Assembly (NCBI RefSeq): GCF_015665295.1
Contig: NZ_JADFAJ010000019.1
Span: 26,016-90,015, forward strand
Source: Maricaulis sp.
GTDB lineage: Bacteria; Pseudomonadota; Alphaproteobacteria; Caulobacterales; Maricaulaceae
Direction: 5' to 3'
Length of the DNA stretch: 64,000 nt
The position numbers and the translations under genes were made by a program. The notes beneath the pieces are model-generated. The model searched no databases, had not been told where the DNA came from, and saw only the letters and a program-made list of their open reading frames with translations. Positions 43,883 through 50,143 of this stretch are shown piece by piece; position 1 is the stretch's first letter, and each line of letters starts with the position of its first letter.

Positions 43883-44006
43883 TGATCCATAGATCCCTTG
43901 TCAGCCAGCCGGCCGTATCCGGTTTTCCAGCTCAAGGGTGAAACCGCGAAGCGGCCGCGTTGCGGCCCTTGACCTGGAAAACCGGATACGGCGAAATCTC
44001 GGCAAG
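43883..44006. repeat. Interspersed long-hairpin repeat, family A copy 2
   Basis: Arms 43912-43938 and 43966-43992 are 27-bp inverted repeats with one mismatch. The flanks TGATCCATAGATC and CTTGTCAGCC on one side and CTCGGCAAG on the other match copy 1 (5378-5503) in reverse orientation, whereas most arm positions differ between copies. It sits between family B copies 2 and 3 within the GTA cluster. Confidence 0.75.
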
Positions 44007-44059
44007 GGATGTATGGATGGGTGAGCGCCGAGGGGCACTCTTACGAGAAACCACACCAC

Positions 44060-44161
44060 CCATTTTTCCCGGACACGCGTTCGCGTGATCCGGGACCGAC
44101 TGTCAGCTAGTCGTTTCAAGGCGGCTTCGGTTGGTCCCGGGTCTTCGCCCGGGAAAAATGG
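44060..44161. repeat. Interspersed palindromic repeat, family B copy 3
   Basis: Starts CCATTTTTCCCGG and ends CCGGGAAAAATGG, a 13-bp perfect terminal inverted repeat. The interior carries GGACCGACTGTCAGC and GGTTGGTCCCGGGTCTTCG, nearly as in copy 2. Located between hairpin A2 and the palindrome behind the capsid gene. Confidence 0.8.
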
Positions 44162-44195
44162 TGGCATGGTGGGCGCCGAGATCACCCACCACGCC

Positions 44196-44223
44196 TTTTC
44201 TTCCCCACGCGTGGGGAAGAAAA
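44196..44223. terminator. 28-bp perfect palindrome at the capsid gene stop
   Basis: TTTTCTTCCCCACG at 44196-44209 is followed at once by its exact reverse complement at 44210-44223. It abuts the capsid stop codon (44224-44226). As RNA it forms a 14-bp stem ending in a U-run in both directions, so it could terminate or attenuate transcription between capsid and gp6. Terminator or attenuator function is inferred. Confidence 0.6.
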
Positions 44224-45435
44224 TCAGCTCACCCCGAACTTCAAGAGCTTGATCGCCTCGAAATCCTGCACCCCGCCGCCGACGCGTTTGGTGGTGTAGA
44301 AGAGGACATAGGGTTTGGCGCTGAACGGGTCGCGCAGGACTTCCACGCCCTGGCGGTCGAGGACGAGATAGCCGCGGGCGAAATCGCCGAAGGCAATCGA
44401 ATGACTGTCGGCGCCAATATCGGGCATGTCCTCGGCCTCGGTGACCGGATAGCCGAGCAGGGTGGAGGTCGCGCCTTCGCCCAGCGCCGGCTGCCAGAGA
44501 TAATTGCCGTCGGCATCCTTGAAGCGACGCACGGCGGACACCGTCTGGCGGTTCATCACGAAACGGCCCTTGGCGCGATAAGCGGTCTTGGGCGCATAGA
44601 TGAGGTCGATCAGCGCATCGGCCGGATCATCCGCGTCGAACCCGCCGGCCGTGCCGGTGGCGACATAGCCGAGCTCGCCCCAGGCCTGTGTGCCTTCGGC
44701 GACGGCGGTATAGTCCAGCAGGCCACGCGGCTTGTTGATGCCGTCGCCATTGATGAAGGCGGCGCTTTCCTGGGCGGCGAAGACATCGCGGACCTCCTCG
44801 GCCAGCCATTGTTCGACATCGACCATGGCATCATCGAGCAATTGCTGGGTCGCAGCCGGCATGGCGTAGAGCTCGGCGGCGGGGAATTCGATCAGCTCCA
44901 GGCTCGGCGCATCGGTTTCGGGGCGGGCGGCCGTCTCCGACACCCAGCCGGTCGCCGCGCCGCCGCGCGAGACCGGTTTGCGAAACACGCCCATGGCGCT
45001 CTGGCGCACCGTGGCAATCGACCGGATCGGCGAGGCCTCGGCCAGCAGGCGGTCGATCTGCGCCTCGGTCTCGGCAGGGACGACATGGCCGCCCTCGCCC
45101 GGCGTCCCGGCGCTCAACGACTTGCCCTCGGCGAACTGGCCGCTGCGCATATAGGCAGCAAAACCGAGCGAGGCGGCCGACTTGTCCGCGCCGGAAACGA
45201 GACCGGGACGGGCGGCCTCGTGGACCAGCCGGTCGAGGGCGGATTTCTGGCTGTCCAGTGCCTGGTCGATGCGCGCGACCTTGTCTTCCAGCAGCACGTC
45301 GGCGGCGGCCCGGGTCTCGATCTCGGCGAGGCGCTGGTCATTGGCCTGTTTGAACTGCTCGAAGGCGGCGAGCAGCTCGCCCATCACGGCCCGGCTGCCG
45401 GCCGGCGCGTCATGCATCTTGGTTTCCTTGCTCAT
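44224..45435 (-). CDS. GTA gp5: HK97-fold major capsid protein
   Basis: 403 aa. N-terminal helical scaffold-like delta region (about 1-100), then the HK97 domain: GGHVVPAETEAQIDRLLAEASPIRSIATV, EQWLAEEVRDVFAAQESAAFINGDGINKPRGLL, and TAYRAKGRFVMNRQTVSAVRRFKDADGNYLWQP. Ends LLKFGVS. ATG 45435 follows AGGAG at 7 nt. The open frame above it is antisense-like and is ignored. The protease probably removes the N-terminal delta part. Confidence 0.93.
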   Translation of the reverse strand: MSKETKMHDAPAGSRAVMGELLAAFEQFKQANDQRLAEIETRAAADVLLEDKVARIDQALDSQKSALDRLVHEAARPGLVSGADKSAASLGFAAYMRSGQFAEGKSLSAGTPGEGGHVVPAETEAQIDRLLAEASPIRSIATVRQSAMGVFRKPVSRGGAATGWVSETAARPETDAPSLELIEFPAAELYAMPAATQQLLDDAMVDVEQWLAEEVRDVFAAQESAAFINGDGINKPRGLLDYTAVAEGTQAWGELGYVATGTAGGFDADDPADALIDLIYAPKTAYRAKGRFVMNRQTVSAVRRFKDADGNYLWQPALGEGATSTLLGYPVTEAEDMPDIGADSHSIAFGDFARGYLVLDRQGVEVLRDPFSAKPYVLFYTTKRVGGGVQDFEAIKLLKFGVS

Positions 45436-45476
45436 GATTACTCCTGGGTTGGGTAAAAGGTAGGGGGTGGGGAGGG

Positions 45477-45911
45477 TCAGGCGGCGACGCGGTCGCCGGC
45501 CGGCGCCACAAGGCGCAGCCGCGCCTGGGGCAGCATGGGGAAGGTCACGATGGAGACCTCCCAGAGATCGAGCGCGGTCAGCACCCGCCCCCGGACCTCG
45601 CGCGGCCGCGAGGCACGGGTGCGAAAGCCGATGGAGAGTCCGTCCACCGCACCGCGCCGCACCAGGGCGGCGGCCGCCCGGCCGCGCGGACCGGAGGCAA
45701 GGATCTCGCCGCGCACATGCAGGCCACGGGCATCCTCGGTGATGGCGGTCCACACGCCGATCGGCTCGGACGGGTCGTGCTGGAACAGCATCGGGATGGT
45801 TCGGCGCGTGGCAAGCGAGGCAGCAAAGGCGCCACGCGCCACCACATCACCGCCCAGGTCCGCCAGCCCGAACAGGCTGGCATGACCCTCGATGGCGAGG
45901 GTTTCGGTCAT
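45477..45911 (-). CDS. GTA gp4: HK97-type prohead protease
   Basis: 144 aa, peptidase family S78. Begins LAIEGHASLFGLADLGGDVVARGAF; catalytic His in LFQHDPSEPIG, Ser in AVDGLSIGFR and the conserved acidic residue in ALDLWEVSIVTFPM. Matures the capsid. Short but complete for a GTA protease. Separated from the capsid gene by 41 nt and from the gp3.5-like gene by a repeat-filled 275-nt gap. Confidence 0.92.
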   Translation of the reverse strand: MTETLAIEGHASLFGLADLGGDVVARGAFAASLATRRTIPMLFQHDPSEPIGVWTAITEDARGLHVRGEILASGPRGRAAAALVRRGAVDGLSIGFRTRASRPREVRGRVLTALDLWEVSIVTFPMLPQARLRLVAPAGDRVAA

Positions 45912-45958
45912 GGTTTGGATGTCCTTGTCGGGAGAAGAATAAGGGGAGTGAAGCTGCT

Positions 45959-46079
45959 CATTTTTCCCGGAAGCGCGTCAGCGCTATCCGGGACCAACGG
46001 GAGACTCAGCGCTTGAAAGCGCGCTCGGTCGGTCCCGGCTCTCCGCCGCGTCTTCGCGCGGCTGCAGCCGGGAAAAATG
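45959..46079. repeat. Interspersed palindromic repeat, family B copy 4
   Basis: Starts CATTTTTCCCGG and ends CCGGGAAAAATG. Contains GGGACCAACGGGAGACTC and GGTCCCGGCTCTCCG, most like copy 1 at 9134. It occupies the gap between the gp3.5-like gene and the protease gene. Confidence 0.8.
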
Positions 46080-46186
46080 CGCTTGGATTGGAAGCAGGGT
46101 GGTTGCAACCTGGTAGGTCCCCGCTCTGCGACCTGCCTTCGCAGGTCATCCGGCGGGGATGACAAGGTGTGAGTAAGGGTGCCCCC

Positions 46187-46426
46187 TCACTCCTCCATAC
46201 GCCGTTCGATCCGCAGCAGGCTTTCGCGCGCCAGGCGCATCTCGGCTTCCAGGCGCGCGAGACGTTCGGCGAGCGGGCTCTGGCGGTCGCTGGTGAGTTC
46301 GAGCTGGTCGAGGCGTTCCCCGACCCGGCCGGACCAGATCAGGGCGCCGGAGGTCTGCAGCAGGATGGCGAAGATCAGGCCGAGCGTGACCTGGCGCTGG
46401 ACGGTCCAGCTGTCAGCCTCACGCAT
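46187..46426 (-). CDS. GTA gp3.5-like small membrane protein
   Basis: 79 aa. One hydrophobic segment about 13-33 (VTLGLIFAILLQTSGALIW), then a charged helical tail DQLELTSDRQSPLAERLARLEAEMRLARESLLRIERRMEE that may form a coiled coil. It starts 8 nt inside the portal gene, which fits the small gp3.5 gene of RcGTA clusters. Role unknown. Confidence 0.75.
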   Translation of the reverse strand: MREADSWTVQRQVTLGLIFAILLQTSGALIWSGRVGERLDQLELTSDRQSPLAERLARLEAEMRLARESLLRIERRMEE

Positions 46427-47477
46427 GGCGCGCCTCCCGCGTCCCATCATCGAGGACAGCAAAGTCCGGCTTGATCTCGAGCCCCGGAGCGGACCAGGGC
46501 CGCAGCCAGACACTCAGCGCGCGCGCCATTTTCATCACCAGCGGCCGCACCGTCTGGCGCAGGAAGGCGGCATTGGCCTCGGCGTAATTGGCGTGGGTGT
46601 TGTCGCCGGGCAGGCCGAGCAGAAGCGGCGGCACGCCCAGCCCCAGCGCGATCTCGCGGGCGGCTTCGCGGCGCGCCGTGGTGAAATCCATCTCGGCCGG
46701 GCTCATCGCCATCGGCGTCCAGTCCAGCCCGCCTTCCAGCAGGAGCGGACGCCCGGCATTGGCGGTGCCGGTATGGCTGGCCTCGAGTTCGGCCTTCAGG
46801 CGTTCGAACTGGTCCGGCGAGAGCTGGCCATTCTCGCCCTTGAAGACCAGCGCGCCGGACGGCCGGGCGGCATTGTCCAGCAGGGCGCGGGCCCAGTCGG
46901 ACCCCGCCGTGTGCAGATCGAGCGAGCGGCCCACCGCTTCCAGCGGTGACAGGCCGTAATGATCATCGCCGGGATGGAAGAGGCGGATGTGGAAAACCGG
47001 GCTGCGTCCGGACACGCGATCGCGCTGGAAGCGGCGCTTGCGTCCCGCCGCGGCATATTCCCAGCCCTCGGGCCAACCGGTCGGACCGGCCAGGACACGC
47101 ATGCGATCCGGGCGCAGGAGGTGGAGCGTGCGCGGCTCATCCGCCAGGCTGACCAGCTCGAGATAGGCATTTCCCGCCAGCTGTAGATAACCATAGAGAC
47201 TTTCCCACAGCTCGGGCCCGGACTGGTCCGGATTGGGCATGTCCAGCAGGCGGGTCATGGTCCGGTCGGAGGCCGTCAGCGGCACCGAGGCCGCCGCTTC
47301 CGCGGTCAGGCGGACGCAGCGATGGACAATGGCATTGCGGGCATAACCGGCCTGCATCATCGCCGGCAAGGCGCGCGGTGCCCAGCCGGGCTGCGACCCG
47401 GCGGTCAGCGCAATGAGACGGCTCGACAGGGCGGACTTCTCCTCCCGGCCGAACAGGCGATCGAGCCAGTGGGGCAT
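46419..47477 (-). CDS. GTA gp3: portal protein (HK97 family)
   Basis: 352 aa. Typical portal blocks: MQAGYARNAIVHRCVRLTAEAAASVPL, LDMPNPDQSGPELWESLYGYLQLAGNAYLELV, and VFHIRLFHPGDDHYGLSPLEAVGRSL, ending TVRPLVMKMARALSVWLRPW. Forms the DNA-entry dodecamer and docks the terminase. ATG 47477 follows AGGAGG. 42 nt from terminase stop. Confidence 0.92.
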   Translation of the reverse strand: MPHWLDRLFGREEKSALSSRLIALTAGSQPGWAPRALPAMMQAGYARNAIVHRCVRLTAEAAASVPLTASDRTMTRLLDMPNPDQSGPELWESLYGYLQLAGNAYLELVSLADEPRTLHLLRPDRMRVLAGPTGWPEGWEYAAAGRKRRFQRDRVSGRSPVFHIRLFHPGDDHYGLSPLEAVGRSLDLHTAGSDWARALLDNAARPSGALVFKGENGQLSPDQFERLKAELEASHTGTANAGRPLLLEGGLDWTPMAMSPAEMDFTTARREAAREIALGLGVPPLLLGLPGDNTHANYAEANAAFLRQTVRPLVMKMARALSVWLRPWSAPGLEIKPDFAVLDDGTREARHA

Positions 47478-47519
47478 GGCAGCCTCCTCTTGGATGGTGA
47501 ATTCAGGACGGACGGTCGC

Positions 47520-48869
47520 TCACAGCCGCCGCAGTCTTGGCGCGCCGGTGCGGCCGAGCAGGAGTTCGCTGATCGCCCAGACCAGGGCATCGACCCGGTC
47601 GGGGCTGGATCTGGCGGCTTCGGGCGCGCCGAAGGCGCACATCTGGTCTTCCAGGCCGGGAAAGGCCCGCGCATGGCGGACCCGTCCGGCGGCATAGAGG
47701 GCGGCAACGGGTTCGGCCCTTGCCCGCTTGCCGCGGCTGGCATGAACCAGGCGCACGGGCAGGCCCGGCGCGGCAGCCTGGAGGACGGCCCGCACCATTT
47801 CCCCGCCCTGATTGGCCTCGGCCACCAGGGCGTCGGCCGCATAATCCTCAAACGCCGTCGCCGCCCGTGCCGCCCAGTCCGACGGCAGGGCCGGCCCGAA
47901 GGAGAGATCGGCCAGCACCACGGCCGAGCGGGCCGGGCCCTCGCCATGACCACCGGCCACGACGATCCCGCATTCATCGGAGCGCGGACCACCGCTGGCC
48001 GGCGGGTCGAGCGCGACCACGATCCGGTCCAGCTCCGGCAGGCCGGCCTGCAATCGGGCCGCCTCGACCTGGGCGCGCGTCCACAGGGCACCCTCGGGGT
48101 CGTCGATCAACAAGCCCTCGACTTCCTGGCGCCCCAGCATGGAACCGCCATAGGCGGCATTGAGGGCGGCCACAAAGCCGGGGGCGAGATTGGCTTGGTT
48201 GGCGGCGGTCGGTTGATGGGTCAGGCGGACCGGTCCGTCCTCGCCTGCCGCCCGGACCAGCGCCTTGAGCGCCGGGATGGGGCGCGGCGTGGTGGTCAGC
48301 AGGATTTGCGGGACGCCGCCCAGCCGCACCCCCATGCGCAGCGTGTCGAGAACACGCTGCGGGTCCGGCCAGGCGGCGAACTCATCGCCCCAGGCAAAGT
48401 CAAATTGCGGCCCGCGCAGCCCGTCCGCATCCTCGGCCGAGAAGGCATAGGCCTGGCTGCCGGAAGGAAAGACCAGGCGTTTGCGGCTGGCTTCATAGCG
48501 CGGCTGCTCGTCCCGACTGCCCAGATGTTTCAGCCCGGACGGGCCCTCGATCATCACCTCGCGCACATCATTGAAGGTCGGGCCGACCAGGGCGATGCGG
48601 CTGACACTGCGCAGCGCCCGGTGACGCACCCATTCCGCCCCGGCGCGGGTCTTGCCCGCCCCGCGTCCGCCCAGAAACAGCCAGGTCAGCCACTCACCCG
48701 GTGGCGGCAGTTGCGGGCCCGTCGCGTGGTAGCGGAAGTCGGCCTGGATGGCGTCCCGCGTCCTGCGGTTGGCCTGTTTCTTCCAGGCTCGCAGGCGTTC
48801 CCGCCTCGTCAGGGTCCAGAACGTGTCGACGAAGGAAAGCATCGTCGCGAGCCTGTCGGGCGTCATCAT
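47520..48869 (-). CDS. GTA gp2: large terminase
   Basis: 449 aa. ATPase domain with Walker A GGRGAGKT at 67-74, WLTWLF just before it and AEDADGLRGPQFDFAWGDEFA as the Walker B-like region; nuclease domain with DRIVVALDPPASGG and the late DALVAEANQGGEM. ATG 48869 has AGGAGG upstream, although it lies inside the end of gp1. The packaging motor loads about 4-kb host DNA pieces in RcGTA. GC at third codon positions over the first 29 codons is clearly higher in this frame than in gp1's frame. Confidence 0.92.
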   Translation of the reverse strand: MMTPDRLATMLSFVDTFWTLTRRERLRAWKKQANRRTRDAIQADFRYHATGPQLPPPGEWLTWLFLGGRGAGKTRAGAEWVRHRALRSVSRIALVGPTFNDVREVMIEGPSGLKHLGSRDEQPRYEASRKRLVFPSGSQAYAFSAEDADGLRGPQFDFAWGDEFAAWPDPQRVLDTLRMGVRLGGVPQILLTTTPRPIPALKALVRAAGEDGPVRLTHQPTAANQANLAPGFVAALNAAYGGSMLGRQEVEGLLIDDPEGALWTRAQVEAARLQAGLPELDRIVVALDPPASGGPRSDECGIVVAGGHGEGPARSAVVLADLSFGPALPSDWAARAATAFEDYAADALVAEANQGGEMVRAVLQAAAPGLPVRLVHASRGKRARAEPVAALYAAGRVRHARAFPGLEDQMCAFGAPEAARSSPDRVDALVWAISELLLGRTGAPRLRRL

Positions 48870-49221
48870 CCTCTGCCTCCTCTTCAGTCAAATTTTCACG
48901 GGCCCGGTCGGCCTCCATCTGGGCCTGGTCCTGCTTGAGGAGCGCGGTATGGGCATTGGCGAGGCGGATGGCCTGGGCGGGGTCGCCGATCAGGAACTCC
49001 ACCTCCACATCGTCCCTGCGACGCTGCCGCGCCTGCTCCCGGATGGCGGCGAGCGCCTTCTCGTCATAAGCCCGCAGCCGGCGCAAATGCCGGTTCACCG
49101 TGCAGCTGGCCATGCCAGAAAGCTTCGCCAGCTGCGGCCCCGTCGCTCCGCGCCGTGACAGCAGCAGATAGGGGTACCAGCCGACATCGTCTTTCGGTTT
49201 TGTCTGGGGAATTCCGGTCAT
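48694..49221 (-). CDS. GTA gp1: small terminase-like protein
   Basis: 175 aa. N-terminal helix-turn-helix-like segment (DVGWYPYLLLSRRGATGPQLAKLSGMASCTVNRHLRRLR), then charged helices (AIREQARQRRRDDVEVEF; LKQDQAQMEADRARENLTEEE). The last about 58 residues overlap gp2 in another frame and look like frame noise (Pro/Gly/Ala-rich), so the functional protein may be the first about 120 residues. ATG 49221 is the first ATG of the frame. Probably selects DNA for packaging, as gp1 does in RcGTA. Confidence 0.75.
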   Translation of the reverse strand: MTGIPQTKPKDDVGWYPYLLLSRRGATGPQLAKLSGMASCTVNRHLRRLRAYDEKALAAIREQARQRRRDDVEVEFLIGDPAQAIRLANAHTALLKQDQAQMEADRARENLTEEEAEDDDARQARDDAFLRRHVLDPDEAGTPASLEETGQPQDAGRHPGRLPLPRDGPATAATG

Positions 49222-49264
49222 GCCGAACAATAGCCGCGGCCCGTCACCGGTCGGATATCCGCCA

Positions 49265-49305
49265 AGAAAAAACCCGCAACCGCCTGGGCGGTCACGGGTT
49301 CTTCG
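49265..49305 (-). terminator. Rho-independent-like terminator before the GTA operon
   Basis: On the minus strand a two-part stem (AACCCG with CGGGTT, and ACCGCC with GGCGGT, separated by small CA internal loops) precedes a run of six T. It would stop transcription coming from the YcgN gene at 50077-49613 before it enters the GTA genes. Confidence 0.7.
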
Positions 49306-49542
49306 GGACGGAAACGGGGATAGCGGCCGGTTTATCCGCGCCTTGTGGCCCCGTCGGGCACTCTATTCGTCGAAAATGCGAAGGGCCGAACTGGTGGCGC
49401 GACCCTGCTGGCCGCCTTTGTGACGAATTTGGCTAGAAGTTGAAACAACGGAGTGGGGGAAAGGTTGCGCGGCGGTAAAGGCGCAGGCGCAAATGCGATC
49501 GATCGGAAGTGTGACACTGTCTGTGGAAGCAGCGAGCGAATT

Positions 49543-49587
49543 GGGGACAGGTACAATTAACGTCACGCGTTAATTGTACCTGTCCCC
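49543..49587. repeat. Perfect 20-bp-arm REP-like hairpin
   Basis: Arm GGGGACAGGTACAATTAACG (49543-49562) is perfectly inverted at 49568-49587, with a 5-nt loop. The motif GGGGACAGGTACAATT is familiar as a repeated palindrome next to REP-associated (IS200-like) transposases in many bacteria. No transposase gene lies near it here. Confidence 0.85.
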
Positions 49588-49612
49588 TGAATGCCCTGAA
49601 TGCTCCACCCCC

Positions 49613-50077
49613 TCAATCCTCATCCCCCTCGCCCGGCCATTCCGTGATCCGCGCTTCCCAGTCGACACTGTCGGGATCGGAGAACTGGGTTTCTGAAATG
49701 ACCCGGCCGATGACCGACATGCCGGCCTTGCGGGTCGAGTCGGGATCGCCGGTTTTCAGCGGATGCCAGTCATGGAGGTCGCGGCCCTCGGCGATCAGGC
49801 GATAGGCGCAGGTCTGCGGTATCCATTTGAGGGTCGGGACATTGTCCGGCGTCAGCACGACGCAATCGGGCACATGCGTGTGGCGATTGGTGTAGTGACG
49901 ACAACCGCCCTTGTTGCAGTCATACAGCTTGCAGGCGACATCGGTGTCCAGGTTGAGCCCGGTATCCTCGTCTTCCAGCTTGATCAGACAGCATTTGCCG
50001 CAATGGTCGCACAGTGACTCCCATTCCGATTTGCTCATCTGCGACAGAGATTTCATCTTCCAGAAAGGCAATGCCAT
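49613..50077 (-). CDS. YcgN/UPF0260 family cysteine-cluster protein
   Basis: 154 aa, cytoplasmic. Conserved cysteine pattern: LCDHCGKCCLIKLED, ACKLYDCNKGGCRHY, PDCVVLTPDN and PQTCAYR, the YkgJ/YcgN-type CxxCxxCC cluster probably holding Fe-S or zinc. Ends WEARITEWPGEGDED. Function unknown. ATG 50077 (MALPFWKMKS) is the family start; the frame continues far upstream as antisense of the PBP gene. Divergent from PBP1, 66 bp apart. Confidence 0.9.
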   Translation of the reverse strand: MALPFWKMKSLSQMSKSEWESLCDHCGKCCLIKLEDEDTGLNLDTDVACKLYDCNKGGCRHYTNRHTHVPDCVVLTPDNVPTLKWIPQTCAYRLIAEGRDLHDWHPLKTGDPDSTRKAGMSVIGRVISETQFSDPDSVDWEARITEWPGEGDED

Positions 50078-50143
50078 GGGAAACGCCTGAATTTGGCCTC
50101 GATTGGAAGGCTTTAGACTGAAGCCAACGGGGGTGGCTATAGC

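Larger units (their letters stand above)
35719..49221 (-). mobile_element. Gene transfer agent (RcGTA-type) structural cluster
   Basis: Sixteen minus-strand genes occur in the order of the Rhodobacter capsulatus GTA: gp1, gp2, gp3, gp3.5-like, gp4, gp5, gp6, gp8, gp9, gp10, gp10.1, gp11, gp12, gp13, gp14, gp15. They have host-like GC content and no integrase, excisionase, replication or lysis genes, as expected for a domesticated tailed-phage remnant that packages random host DNA. gp7 has no counterpart. The gap between gp6 and gp5 and the gap behind gp4 hold repeat elements. Confidence 0.9.
49222..49612. other. Noncoding control region upstream of the GTA cluster
   Basis: No credible gene in 391 bp. 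It holds the minus-strand terminator at 49265-49305 and the perfect hairpin at 49543-49587. Local AT content rises between 49370 and 49560. GTA transcription should begin in or near 49222-49264, downstream of that terminator, or depend on readthrough or antitermination. I see no clear CtrA box (TTAA-N7-TTAA); TTAA-N9-TTAA falls inside the hairpin. Confidence 0.5.

Noticed and set aside
47322..48938. 538-residue open frame antisense to GTA portal and terminase
   Set aside because: Low-complexity product; both GTA genes on the other strand carry intact motifs.
35719..49221. Active prophage
   Set aside because: No integrase, repressor, replication or lysis genes and host-like composition; gene order is that of a gene transfer agent.
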